The position numbers and the translations under genes are program-made. The notes beneath the pieces were generated by a model. It had not been told where the DNA came from. It saw only the letters and a list, made by a program, of their open reading frames with translations, and ran no database searches. A DNA stretch of 64,000 bases from Clostridioides difficile_A (GTDB taxonomy: Bacteria > Bacillota > Clostridia > Peptostreptococcales > Peptostreptococcaceae): assembly GCA_945909635.1 (NCBI GenBank), contig OX246691.1:1-64000 (forward strand). The letters are read 5' to 3'. Shown here one piece after another: positions 25,046 to 34,482 of this stretch. Every line of letters starts with the position of its first letter. Positions within the stretch are counted from its first letter, which is position 1.

Positions 25046-25201
25046 TTATTCAAAGTTCACTTCGATATCTTCAAGTTCTTTTTCACCAATGTTTAGGTCT
25101 TTCAGAATATTGCTTTGAGATATTAGTTCTTTTTCATCTATATATTTCATTCTTATTTCTGCCTCAATAAGAAGTTCACAATCTTCTATATTATTTATAA
25201 T
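25046..25201 (-). CDS. 51-aa hypothetical protein with apparent AUU start
   Basis: A perfect AAGGAGGTG (25208-25216) is followed seven bases later by ATT at 25201, in frame with a well-formed acidic product (INNIEDCELLIEAEIRMKYI through GEKELEDIEVNFE). The only standard upstream start, a GTG at 25246, lies inside a terminator hairpin and before the ribosome binding site. The next ATG is 17 codons further in with no ribosome binding site. A non-standard AUU start is the simplest reading. Function unknown; helical and acidic. Confidence 0.6.
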   Translation of the reverse strand: MINNIEDCELLIEAEIRMKYIDEKELISQSNILKDLNIGEKELEDIEVNFE

Positions 25202-25234
25202 TTGTAACACCTCCTTAAATATATACCAGAGTAT

Positions 25235-25260
25235 GAAAAGAGCCACTTGTTTAAGGTGGC
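25235..25260 (-). terminator. Intrinsic terminator upstream of the 51-aa gene
   Basis: GCCAC/GTGGC stem with TCTTTTC following on the minus strand. Confidence 0.6.
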
Positions 25261-25374
25261 ATAGATAAGTAGTAATTCTTGTGTAAAATATTTTTAATCT
25301 TCTGTTATTTATATTATATCTTTATTCTACTCCCGTAGTCAATATAATATTAAATTCAACATGCTGGTAAATTA

Positions 25375-25383
25375 TGGTATAAT
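25375..25383 (+). promoter_or_regulatory. Promoter of the second type I-like toxin mRNA
   Basis: TGGTATAAT extended -10 with a weak -35 (TTCAAC) at 17-nt spacing. Predicted start near 25390, leaving about 70 nt of leader before the peptide ATG. Confidence 0.6.
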
Positions 25384-25436
25384 GATTTTAGAGACTACAT
25401 TTTAGACTATTAGGGTGATGGCTCTTTAGTTAAAAT

Positions 25437-25454
25437 CCCCAGTAAGAAAGGGGG
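25437..25454 (+). promoter_or_regulatory. Hairpin covering the ribosome binding site
   Basis: CCCC (25437-25440) can pair with the GGGG of the Shine-Dalgarno sequence AAAGGGGGTGA. Same logic as at the 5.9-kb locus. Confidence 0.5.
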
Positions 25455-25461
25455 TGAGACT

Positions 25462-25623
25462 ATGGAGTACTTAGTTTTGTTTTTAATAATGATAACTATG
25501 ATTACAAGAATAATCAATCATTTGACAAAGCTAATAGATGCAATCTCAAACTTGAAAGCATCTATTAGAAAACTAAAGAATCACCAGACTGGCGGGTCTA
25601 GTGATTCTGAAAGTAATACATAA
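25462..25623 (+). CDS. Candidate type I toxin, 53-aa membrane peptide
   Basis: The only + strand gene between 6.1 and 38 kb. It has a strong ribosome binding site (AAGGGGGTGAG). The peptide has one hydrophobic helix at about residues 4-18 (LVLFLIMITMITRII), a helical amphipathic basic part (KLIDAISNLKASIRKLKN) and a polar Gly/Ser tail. Convergent extended -10 promoters flank the gene, as in type I toxin loci. It does not resemble the KSGWEL family at 5.9 kb. The last codons encode a strong RNA hairpin (GAATCAC...GTGATTC). Holin-like toxin is an alternative name for such peptides. Confidence 0.65.
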   Translation: MEYLVLFLIMITMITRIINHLTKLIDAISNLKASIRKLKNHQTGGSSDSESNT

Positions 25624-25698
25624 ATCTATTCTTTTTATTGTTAACTTTAAGAACTACACCCTACAGCAAATAGTTTGTAGTCTCTTTTTTATGTCTTT

Positions 25699-25718
25699 AT
25701 GATATAAATTTATATCAT
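25699..25718. repeat. Perfect 20-bp palindrome at the antisense promoter
   Basis: ATGATATAAATTTATATCAT is its own reverse complement and lies at the predicted 5' end of the antisense RNA. It could be an operator or a second overlapping -10 region read in both directions. Confidence 0.6.
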
Positions 25719-25728
25719 TTATATTACT

Positions 25729-25737
25729 ATTATATCA
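25729..25737 (-). promoter_or_regulatory. Antisense promoter of the second type I-like locus
   Basis: TGATATAAT on the minus strand, facing the toxin promoter at 25375-25383. Confidence 0.6.
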
Positions 25738-25824
25738 TATACATATTATTTTTTGAAAAGAATTCTAGAATTTTATAATGACTTCCAGAATTCTACTTAA
25801 AATTTCTTTGTTTATATAAATAAC

Positions 25825-28800
25825 TTATGATTTAATATTTTCTACTATTTTTCTATATACTCTATTCTCTAAATCTCTACCAAACTTCTCTAAATCTTTC
25901 ATAGTATCTTTAGTTACATTTCCTTGAACAACAAAAAATGGTGAGTTGAAGTTAACTGAGGATGTTGGAGATGCACTTCTTGAACGAGAATTTGAAGGAG
26001 GTGTATAATTAGGCATAGCAAATTTACTTAAATCTAACTCATCTAGTATGTCTCTTATATTTTCTAATGTCAATTTACCCTCTTTTAACCTATCAAGCCA
26101 TTCCTGCTTAGTAACAGCACCCATTGCTAACATACCATCTTCATATTTATCCATATATTCGATAATGGCATCTTGTAAGTCTTTAACCTCACCAGTAATA
26201 CTTGTAAATTTACCAGAGCTGATTGCCTGATTAATTAAATCAACTAAATTCTCATCTGAGTATTTTTTCTCTAACTCTTCTTTTAATTTATCTGCTTCTT
26301 CTTGTAGTCTATCAGACTCTTTATCATACATATCGTTTACTTGGTCATCAATGTGGTCTTGATTTAATTCTTCAAGTTTCTTCTGTTCTTCTTTTATTTG
26401 CTTTTGTATCTCTTGAAGTTGCTTTTGACCAGATAAAGTTGTATCTCTTTTAAGTGATTCTTCTTTCTTTCTTAATTTATCAATAATATCTTGTTGTTCT
26501 TTTAGCTCATCTTGATATTTAGCTTCTTTCCTAGAGTCATTGTAAGCATCTTGTTGTTTTTTAAGAGAATCAATTTTAGCTTTAGTTTCTTTGTCTATCT
26601 CTTTAAGTCTTTCTTCAAGCTCTTTCTTGTACATGTCTCTAATTTTTTCTTGTAAGCTTTGAGCTTCTTTAAGCTGGTCTTTATACGCATCTTGAATAGC
26701 TTTATTTAAATCTTCAATTTCTTCTTTATTTTGTTGGATTTGATTATTGGCATCAGGTAAATCCTTAAGAAGTAAATCTAAATATTTCTGAGCATTTTCA
26801 GCCACTTCTTTATATTTATCTGCGTCTAATTCATTTTTTAGCTTTTTTAATTGTTGTTCATAATTCTTTATGCTTTTACCATCATCAGAAAATTCAAATC
26901 CTTGTTTTGATAATCCTTCTCTTAAATCTTTTGCAGTATCTTCATATACTTTTATAACATCTTTAATTTCTTTAGCTTGTTTAGCTAATAATTCTTTTTT
27001 CTTCTCAATTAAATCTAATTTTTCATCACCTTCAGCATTTTTCATGAGAATGTCTATCAAGTCTATTTCATTCTGTATTTCAGTAACATGTTTTTGTGCA
27101 GATGTTAAAGCAGCTTCCTGTCCAATCTCTTTTAATTCTTTTTTAAATTCTTCTGCTGCTCTAGTTGATTCTATTAAAGCATTTTTTACCTCTTGCTGAG
27201 CATCTGCGACTTTTGGTATCTCTGTAAAAGCAATCTTTAAATATTCCTCAACTACTTTTTTTTCTTCTTCTATCTTTTTCTTACGTTCTTCACTCTTTTT
27301 GCTACCTTTGTCACTCTCTGATTGCTTATCTAACTTCTCTAATTCCTTCTCTAATGCAATTAACTTTTCTTCATAATTAGTTAGATTTCCATCATCTGTA
27401 AAAGTGTACTTATACTCTTTTTTAAGTCTATCTTGGAGATGGTTCTTTTGAGTATTAAGAGCCTTATCTTTTTGATTAAGTAATTCTAATTCTTCTTTTT
27501 GTGCAGCATTTTGCTCTTCAAGATATTTAAGTTTATCTGCTCCACTTGCATATTTCATTTTTTTATCTAAAAGAGATATTCTATCTGTAACTTTAGATAT
27601 CGCATTTTCTAATTCTTTTAATAACTCAATGCTATATTTTACTGCTGCATCAATAGATTTTGTATCCAATGCTATCTTAGGAGTTTTAGTTATACGAGAG
27701 AATTTCTCCGTAAGAGTTTTGACTGGAGATGCGGCTCTTGATACTGCTCTTGAAAATAGAGATGGCTTTGGTTCGTCACTTATTGGAGCTGGTTCTGATG
27801 TTCTAGGTTGAGATGATAGATTGGCTGGGATTGGAGTCCCACCAGTAACAGAGGTATGTTCAGTATTATTCTTATCTGAATTATTTCCTCCGCCTCCACC
27901 ACCTGAAGTATTTGTTACTTTATTAGTTACAAATGTAGTAGTGAATGTTTTTCCTGCATAATTTTCTTTAAATGACTCTATCTTCCTCATTAAACCACTA
28001 ATATTTTGTGCAGCTTGTGCTGTATATGCATTAAATCTAGTTGTAATAGTCTTTCCACCATATCTGTTTACGTAACTTTGTACTTTGGCTAATAATCCAG
28101 ATACATTTTTTGCAGCTTGTGCAGTTTCTGTTCTAAATACAAGTGTAGATACTTTTAAAGCTAAGAATTGTTTAACTCTAGCTATAAGTCCTGAAATATT
28201 CTTAGCTCCTTGTTCAGTTGAAGTACTAACATTTATATGATAATTACCTTGACCTATTTCTTGTGCTTTTTGTGATAATTGATTTAACTGTTCAGATGCT
28301 TGTTCTGCACCTGTAGCTTCAATAGTAGGAGTGGCTTTTTCATTATTAAGTTCATCTAACTTTTGTTTTGTATTGTCAATTTCATCTTTACCAGAGTTGT
28401 TTATGGACAGTTCAATGACTTTAGTTGGATTTGTATTTTCTATAAAATTAGTTGCTTGTTCAACCTCAGTTTCTCCTTCTGTCTTTATTTGTACAGTTGG
28501 AGTTACTGTTTTATTATCTAACTCATCCATTTTTTGTTTAGTATTGTTAAGTCTTTCTTCATTATTAACTTGTGGACTTACGATTGGAATATAGGATTCA
28601 TTTCCATGTTCATCTAATATCCTCATACATTGAACAACTTTTTCGCTATTATTAACTTGAGGATTTAAATTAGGAGTATATGTCTTATTGCCATTTTTAT
28701 CTAATGTTTCTATACATTCAACTACTTGTGATTCTCCATTTACCTCTGCATTTACTAAGAGTTTTGCGTTTGTACCATCTGCATCTTTAACTGTATTAAC

Positions 28801-31800
28801 AGTTTTTTCTGCATTTTCTCCTCCTTCAACTTCTATTCCAAGTTGTTTCTTTATTTCTTGAGGTAAACTATTTATTAATTCTTGTAAGCTACCTGCTTCT
28901 TTTAGTTTATCTAAATTATTTACAATAAAATTAATAACAGCTTCCTTTTGCTCGTCTGGAGCTTTATCAAATAATTCTTGCACCATTTGAAGTTTATCTG
29001 CATTTTCTATCATGAAACTTAAAGTGGCTTCTTTTTTACCAGATGGTGCATTATCAAATAAAGATTTTATAACATCAATATTGTCTGGATACTGTATAGA
29101 GAAATTTGCAAATTTTTTCTGTAAATTCTTATCTGTTATACTATCAAATAATCCTTTTACTTTTTCAAACTCTTTTATACCTTCTATTTTTATTCCATAT
29201 TTCAATGCTACATCAGGATTTTTAACAAGATTATCAAGAATATCCTGATAGTCTTTCGCATCTTCAATTACATCTTTATTTTCTTCCATAAATTTGAGAG
29301 TCATTTCTCTATTTGTAGGAAGTTTTTCTATCATATCTTTGACTTTGCCTATGTGTTCTTGACCAATAACTTCAGTATCAATTATATATTTTGCATCTTT
29401 AGGTAAGGACTCATAGTCATTTTTCATTTGTTGAAGTTTTTTATCATTACTAACATCTATATCATATTTTACAAGATTTTTAAGTGGAATATTTTTTATA
29501 GCTTCATCTAAAGAATTAACACCCTCAAATGCTTGACCACAGTCAGCTATAAAATTTAATTTAGTATCTTTATCTTTAAATTTGTTTAATTGCTCATCAA
29601 GAATATCTAATTCTTTAACAGATTTTATATTAGTATTATCTTTTATTTTAATAGCAATATCTTTATCTTTAAATTGATTTAATCTAGCTTCAAAAGCTCC
29701 TATTTCTTCAACAGCTTCTTTATCATTAAATAAGGCATCTATATCTATTGTACCTAAACCTTTAGCATCTAATTCCTTATTTATTGCTTCTAATGTTTGC
29801 CTTGCTTCTTTAGTATCTCCTTGTTGAAAAGCATACATTACTTTTATTGCAAAGGCTTGTTCATCACCAGTAATTCCATTTATAGAAAATTTACTTAACA
29901 TCTTACTGATTTCTTTTGGAAGGTCTTTATTTTGAGAATACTTTTCAACCATATCTTTTGTTAGATTTGGACTCATCATGTCTTCTAAAGTATTATTGAC
30001 AGCCTCAAATTGACGTTTAAGTGTTTTAGCCATAGAGTCGCCATTTCTTAAATCATTATCTGTTTTATTAAAAGATTTTAAAAAAGATTCTACTCCTCTT
30101 GAAGCTTCATATGACCCCTGCGTTATTCCATCAAGCATGTCTTTCCAAAAGCCAACATCATAACCAGTACCATCAGATGCTAATTTAGCTAATTCATCTA
30201 TCTTTTTATTATAATCTCCAACACTAATTTGACCACTTTGAAAAGCTTTATTTGTTTCATCTAGTGATTTTTTAAAATTTGATAAATCAATTCCAGATGA
30301 ACCTAATGCCATTATTGCATTTTGTGCTTTTGTAAACTCTTCACTTGTTAAATCAGAAAAATCTAATGAACCTTGAAGAGATAGTATTTCACTTTGAATT
30401 TTTGAAGTGAAGTCAGAAAATGAAATATCAGATTTTATACCAGCAAATATTCCTACTCCTGCTTCATTTGATTTTTTCTGAATTTCATTAAGTTTACTTT
30501 GATATTCACTTTCTCCACTATCAACTATTTTTTGTCTTTCTTCATAATATTTTTGATATTCTGCTAGTGCTTTTTCTCTTTGTCCTTTATCTTCAGTTTG
30601 AGCCATTAAGAGAGCTTTATTCATCTTTGATTCAGTCTCTACAATTTTTGAATTCGTTTCATTTTGAATACCTGCAAGTTTCTCTTTTGCATCTTTATAA
30701 TTAACTACTTGGTCAAAGAATCCATTGACACCTTGTTTTCTAACTTTTCCAGTATCCTTCTCATTTAATTCATCTAATGCAATTTTACCAGCCTCTTCTT
30801 TATCACCAGCCATTAAAGCTTCTTTTCTAGCTATAGCTTCATCTAAATCAGAAATTAAGTCACTAACATCTCCACGCATATTTAAAATAGCGTTTCCATC
30901 ACTATCAGTTCCTACAACCAGTTCAGGCATCAGTTCTGCTATTTCTTTTGTTAATGCTTTATACCTTTCTAATTCTTCTGGAGTCTTATTTGATTTATTA
31001 TACAATGTGTCATATTCTTTTTGAATACTTTTTAGACCATCTTTTTGACTTTTATATCCATTTATTTCATCTTGAGCAACTTGAATTCTTTCTTCTGCTT
31101 GTTCCTTAGCTATTTCATTTCTACGGACGTATTCATCTATCATCTTTACAGCAGTAGATATACCTGCTGTTGCAAGTCCTAAAAATGCACCATTTAATAA
31201 AGTTACACCTGTATTTGCAAGTAAACTACCAACCATACTTCTTTTCATTCCATCATTAAGTTCGTTTACACCTTTTGAAGCTGAACTAGCACTTTCACCT
31301 GTTTTTTTAGATGCTGAATTGACTGCATAAAGCGAACGAATACTTTCTTTTCTCGCATCAGCATTTTGCTTCATAGCTTCGGCACTTTGTTTCATTGAAT
31401 TGGCAGTTTCTTTACTAGCCTTAATTCCCTTCATTGAAGATTCATTTACTTTATTATTTACTGAAGCAACTTTTTGACCACTAATATATAATTTATTGTA
31501 GTCATTTACCATTTTTCCTGTCTCTTTATTATAATTGACAACTGGTAAATTTCTTTTAGTATCATTATTAAGTTTATTAGCATCTTTAGAGGCTGAATTT
31601 ATCATATAGAGAGAACGTGCATTTTCTTTCATAGCATTAGCAGTTTCTTTACTAGCCTTAACCCCTTTTACTGAAGATTGATTCATTTTATTATTTGAAG
31701 ATATTACTCTTTCAGTATTAGCGGAAAGTTTGTTGTAACTATTTGACATTTTTCCCAATTCTTTATTGTAATTAACAATTGGCAATAAACCTTGTTTTTG

Positions 31801-32523
31801 ATAATTATTTAATTTGGCTTGAGAATTAACATATGATTTTATAGCTTTTTCAGTATCTTTAGTATCTATTGGTATTAATTTATTCATAGTGTTGGCAAAG
31901 TAATTAGGTATTGCTCCTGTTGTGCCTAATCCTTTAATCGTTGCAAATAGTCCACCAATTGTACCTACAGCCAAAGGAATACTCATTCCTATTTTTTCAA
32001 ATCCACTGACAATTTTATCTAAAACATTTACAAAGGAAATAGCAACATCTAATACTCCTTTAAACATATCAGTAGATATTGTTGTTGTTACTAATTTCTT
32101 TAATCCTTCAGATAGTTGTATCATCTTCCCTTCTGCACTATCTACGAATCTTTTATTTTCCTTGTCACTTGAACCTACCATTAACCCCTGTTTATACTGT
32201 TCCTGATAAGCTATAACGTTTTTCCAGTTGTTCATTAAAGCAACAAAACTATTTATGTGATATTTTCCAGCTGCTGCCTCAGCGATACCATTTCTTTGGT
32301 CATCATTAAGGTCTTTCCACTTTGTATTTAGCTCCCCTAGAACATCCATTGTTCCTTTTATTTCACCAGTCTGTTTATTCCAAATATCTATATTTGCTAG
32401 TTGTTTGAAGGCTTTATTTGTTTTATTAGCTTCTAAAGTTCCTTCCTTCGCTGAAGCCTTTACTCCTGCTAAATTAACTGCAATACTTTTTAAAGCTGTA
32501 CCTGTTTTTTCCAAATTGTTATC
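25825..32523 (-). CDS. Tape measure protein, exon 3 (C-terminal 2232 residues)
   Basis: Final exon of the tail tape measure gene. It opens DNNLEKTGTALKSIAVNLAG, which directly continues the phage_tape_meas domain interrupted in exon 2. A Lys-rich linker follows, then hydrophobic segments near residues 165-190 and 435-455 of the exon. Next come very long helical stretches, repeats of PQVNN type, a Gly-rich loop, and coiled coil to the end. The three exons give 407+45+2232 = 2684 residues. At about 1.5 angstrom per residue this predicts a tail near 0.4 micrometre. An ATG overlapping the splice site makes the exon look like a separate gene; it has no ribosome binding site. Confidence 0.85.
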   Translation of the reverse strand, partial: DNNLEKTGTALKSIAVNLAGVKASAKEGTLEANKTNKAFKQLANIDIWNKQTGEIKGTMDVLGELNTKWKDLNDDQRNGIAEAAAGKYHINSFVALMNNWKNVIAYQEQYKQGLMVGSSDKENKRFVDSAEGKMIQLSEGLKKLVTTTISTDMFKGVLDVAISFVNVLDKIVSGFEKIGMSIPLAVGTIGGLFATIKGLGTTGAIPNYFANTMNKLIPIDTKDTEKAIKSYVNSQAKLNNYQKQGLLPIVNYNKELGKMSNSYNKLSANTERVISSNNKMNQSSVKGVKASKETANAMKENARSLYMINSASKDANKLNNDTKRNLPVVNYNKETGKMVNDYNKLYISGQKVASVNNKVNESSMKGIKASKETANSMKQSAEAMKQNADARKESIRSLYAVNSASKKTGESASSASKGVNELNDGMKRSMVGSLLANTGVTLLNGAFLGLATAGISTAVKMIDEYVRRNEIAKEQAEERIQVAQDEINGYKSQKDGLKSIQKEYDTLYNKSNKTPEELERYKALTKEIAELMPELVVGTDSDGNAILNMRGDVSDLISDLDEAIARKEALMAGDKEEAGKIALDELNEKDTGKVRKQGVNGFFDQVVNYKDAKEKLAGIQNETNSKIVETESKMNKALLMAQTEDKGQREKALAEYQKYYEERQKIVDSGESEYQSKLNEIQKKSNEAGVGIFAGIKSDISFSDFTSKIQSEILSLQGSLDFSDLTSEEFTKAQNAIMALGSSGIDLSNFKKSLDETNKAFQSGQISVGDYNKKIDELAKLASDGTGYDVGFWKDMLDGITQGSYEASRGVESFLKSFNKTDNDLRNGDSMAKTLKRQFEAVNNTLEDMMSPNLTKDMVEKYSQNKDLPKEISKMLSKFSINGITGDEQAFAIKVMYAFQQGDTKEARQTLEAINKELDAKGLGTIDIDALFNDKEAVEEIGAFEARLNQFKDKDIAIKIKDNTNIKSVKELDILDEQLNKFKDKDTKLNFIADCGQAFEGVNSLDEAIKNIPLKNLVKYDIDVSNDKKLQQMKNDYESLPKDAKYIIDTEVIGQEHIGKVKDMIEKLPTNREMTLKFMEENKDVIEDAKDYQDILDNLVKNPDVALKYGIKIEGIKEFEKVKGLFDSITDKNLQKKFANFSIQYPDNIDVIKSLFDNAPSGKKEATLSFMIENADKLQMVQELFDKAPDEQKEAVINFIVNNLDKLKEAGSLQELINSLPQEIKKQLGIEVEGGENAEKTVNTVKDADGTNAKLLVNAEVNGESQVVECIETLDKNGNKTYTPNLNPQVNNSEKVVQCMRILDEHGNESYIPIVSPQVNNEERLNNTKQKMDELDNKTVTPTVQIKTEGETEVEQATNFIENTNPTKVIELSINNSGKDEIDNTKQKLDELNNEKATPTIEATGAEQASEQLNQLSQKAQEIGQGNYHINVSTSTEQGAKNISGLIARVKQFLALKVSTLVFRTETAQAAKNVSGLLAKVQSYVNRYGGKTITTRFNAYTAQAAQNISGLMRKIESFKENYAGKTFTTTFVTNKVTNTSGGGGGGNNSDKNNTEHTSVTGGTPIPANLSSQPRTSEPAPISDEPKPSLFSRAVSRAASPVKTLTEKFSRITKTPKIALDTKSIDAAVKYSIELLKELENAISKVTDRISLLDKKMKYASGADKLKYLEEQNAAQKEELELLNQKDKALNTQKNHLQDRLKKEYKYTFTDDGNLTNYEEKLIALEKELEKLDKQSESDKGSKKSEERKKKIEEEKKVVEEYLKIAFTEIPKVADAQQEVKNALIESTRAAEEFKKELKEIGQEAALTSAQKHVTEIQNEIDLIDILMKNAEGDEKLDLIEKKKELLAKQAKEIKDVIKVYEDTAKDLREGLSKQGFEFSDDGKSIKNYEQQLKKLKNELDADKYKEVAENAQKYLDLLLKDLPDANNQIQQNKEEIEDLNKAIQDAYKDQLKEAQSLQEKIRDMYKKELEERLKEIDKETKAKIDSLKKQQDAYNDSRKEAKYQDELKEQQDIIDKLRKKEESLKRDTTLSGQKQLQEIQKQIKEEQKKLEELNQDHIDDQVNDMYDKESDRLQEEADKLKEELEKKYSDENLVDLINQAISSGKFTSITGEVKDLQDAIIEYMDKYEDGMLAMGAVTKQEWLDRLKEGKLTLENIRDILDELDLSKFAMPNYTPPSNSRSRSASPTSSVNFNSPFFVVQGNVTKDTMKDLEKFGRDLENRVYRKIVENIKS

Positions 32524-32797
32524 CATAAGGCTTTTTATCCTTATGTTCTTACATTTCTTATTAATGTAAGCTCAGCATACATTTTCACCTTCAACTTAAT
32601 GTTAAGGTGGAGGACACTCGTGGGAAAATTCTATTCTATACTATTTTAAACATAAAAATAGCATAGGTTCATTTCCTATGCGTTACGGTGATTAAAGTTT
32701 TTTAATTCTTTAATTTACCTCGGTGTTAACATCTCAGCATCCACCGATTTTGCCCCCTCATAATATTAATTATTTCTAATTAACACGCCAAAAGTTT
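32524..32797 (-). ncRNA. Second tape measure intron (probable group I, 274 nt, no ORF)
   Basis: Removal joins GCT to GAT in frame. Seen: exon ATGCT pairs with intron GGCGT (P1 with the splice-site U.G); P2 TTAATTA/TAATTAA with a GAAA loop; P4 TCGGTG/CACCGA; P6 GGT/ACC with P6a ATTAAAG/CTTTAAT; a CTATTTT/AAAATAG hairpin; and 3' hairpins CTTACATT/AATGTAAG and CATAAGG/CCTTATG. The last intron base is G. I could not settle P3 and P7, so the group I label is probable rather than certain. A degenerate, non-splicing insert is the alternative. Confidence 0.65.
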
Positions 32798-32932
32798 AGC
32801 ATTTTGAGTACTTTCTTGCATTCCAACCACTAATGCAATTGAATCTTCCATTGAAGTTCCAAATCCAGCTAATACACTTGCACTTCTCTGTAAAGCGGCT
32901 CCGATGTCCCCAGTTGTAACAGCAAAATTATT
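32798..32932 (-). CDS. Tape measure protein, exon 2 (45 codons)
   Basis: A 135-nt exon between the two introns, encoding NNFAVTTGDIGAALQRSASV and continuing to SMEDSIALVVGMQESTQNA. This is the conserved heart of the phage_tape_meas (TP901-type) domain, which joins exon 1 (DLANYAG) to exon 3 (LEKTGTALKS). No start codon or ribosome binding site of its own. Both junctions fall between codons. Without this exon the conserved domain has a gap, so it must be translated after splicing. Confidence 0.8.
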
Positions 32933-33205
32933 CTTTCACACCCTCGATTTCTCGATATTTATTAGGGGAATAGACTATACCACTATCCATTTAGGATACT
33001 CATTGGTAGTCGTTGCGACCTTTCCTTATCAATTGACTTAGGACTGTGTCTCAGGATTATCCAATCTTTAATCTTATTACCATACCACTGTGATTAGCAA
33101 TGCCACGCTTCAATTTCTTTAACGCTTGGTAATTAAAGCTCTAAGGATTTTCCCTGATATTCTGAGTTCAATTATATATTACTATATAAAGGGGCTATTT
33201 TGTTA
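32933..33205 (-). ncRNA. First tape measure intron (group I, 273 nt, no ORF)
   Basis: Exon 1 ends GGT (U at the splice site pairs with G of AGCC, P1). The intron begins TAACAAAATAG, recalling T4 td, and ends with G at 32933. Core pairings: P3 ACTCA/TGAGT, P4 CAGG/CCTG, P7 GACTACC with GGTATAGTC (the conserved S-type segment), and P8 ATCC/GGAT. The first intron codon is an in-frame TAA, so unspliced mRNA gives only the 407-residue N-terminus. No endonuclease ORF. Splicing restores the frame exactly (GGT|AAT). Confidence 0.85.
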
Positions 33206-34426
33206 ACCAGCATAATTGGCAAGGTCTGAGAACTTTGTTAGATTATTGTAATCTTTTCCTGCCCCTTGTAATTCAGTACGAAGAGGTTTTAAACTATTAG
33301 CTACACCACCATATGCTGACATTATTGATGTTAAATATGTATTGGAATCTTCCTGTGATAAATCTGAAACATTTGCAAATTGTGCTGATTTTGTAGCATA
33401 TTCCATCGCATCATTTACATCTTTTATACCAGTTTGAAGTGCTTTTGCAGTTCCTTGTATTATGTCTGTACTTGAACGAGCAACACTTATTCCAGCTTCA
33501 ATAGCTGAGTCTCTAAGTGAATTTAAATCCTCTGTTGTTCCTCTAAAATTATCTGGAGCAACTTTCATCAAATCTCTAAAACTACTATCTAACTCCACAA
33601 TTGTTGTCTTTATATTTCTAGCAAAACTCATCATGCCCATACCAATCATGTTTCCAAGCGTAAAGGTACTCATACTAGAATATAAATTTTGGAAGAACCC
33701 ATTTGTAGTTTTTAGGCTGGAATTTAATCCAGAAAAACTAGATTTCATACCACTTATTTGTGACTTTATTCTAGCTAATTCATTGGCCTTTTTATCCATT
33801 GGTAAATTAGAAAGTTCTTTTAATTTAGCTTCAAGCTTATCAATTCCAGAAGTTGATTGACCTAATTCTAATGCCTTTTGTCTTAATCTATCTAAATCAG
33901 CTTGTGCTTTTGATGTATTTATATCAAATTTAGCATTGAATTTAGATTGTTTGGTAGCTGATTCTAATTCTTTATATTTATTTTTTAATGATTCCATTCC
34001 CGATATAGCAGCGTTCATTCCACTACTATTCATATTTTTAAAATTTAAATTTTGTATTTTCTTTAAATCACTTGATAATGCTTTTAATTTAGACGTATCT
34101 ACATACCCAGATTTTCCTAATGAAGCTAATTTACTTTGTAAATTTGTAGCATCTCTTTGTAATTTAGCAAATTGGCTAGAAGCTTTACTTATACCAGAAT
34201 TATTAAATGACTTTCCTCCGAATAAACTATTTTGAGTTTTTGTGCTTAAAGCATTAATTTTAGTTAATACTGATTCCAATTGTTTTAAATTATTTAAAGA
34301 TGAAGTATTCATCTGTACATCTAATTTAATAGGTTTTCCTTTGGTTGATTCTTGCAAAGTTGCCATTTGTTTTTTAGCTTTAGAATCATCTAATTCGATA
34401 CTAGTTCTGATTTTAAACTCTGACAT
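33206..34426 (-). CDS. Tape measure protein, exon 1 (N-terminal 407 residues)
   Basis: Starts at an ATG behind AAAGGAGTGTG. The first about 230 residues are helical and polar, with many SxLKxL repeats. A hydrophobic segment follows around 250-270 (FTLGNMIGMGMMSFA), then the beginning of the phage_tape_meas domain (SSFRDLMKVAPDNFRGTTED; SIMSAYGGVANSLKPLRTEL; KFSDLANYAG). The frame stops at TAA, the first bases of intron 1. The gene lies at the edge of the accessory block and is separated from the tail-tube genes by 15 kb, which is unusual for a siphophage. Confidence 0.88.
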
Positions 34427-34450
34427 TAAATCACACTCCTTTTTTTACAT

Positions 34451-34476
34451 AAAAAAGACAGTCAATTGACTGTCTT
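34451..34476 (-). terminator. Intrinsic terminator upstream of the tape measure gene
   Basis: The 22-nt palindrome AAGACAGTCAATTGACTGTC plus TT, followed by TTTTTTATG on the minus strand. Ends the lipoprotein message. Confidence 0.8.
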
Positions 34477-34482
34477 AATAAT

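Larger units (their letters stand above)
25450..25722 (-). ncRNA. Predicted antisense RNA of the second type I-like locus
   Basis: A minus-strand TGATATAAT (-10 at 25729-25734) predicts a start near 25722 and transcription leftward over the peptide gene. The 3' end is not resolved. Its early part (AGAGACTACA, then TAGGGTG) repeats the early part of the toxin mRNA. Confidence 0.5.

Noticed and set aside
33462..33860. 132-codon + strand frame
   Set aside because: Antisense to tape measure exon 1, with no ribosome binding site.
25825..34426. Two separate tape measure genes
   Set aside because: The right-hand part ends inside a conserved domain and the left-hand part starts inside it, without a ribosome binding site. 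The missing 45 residues lie between two inserts that splice out in frame.
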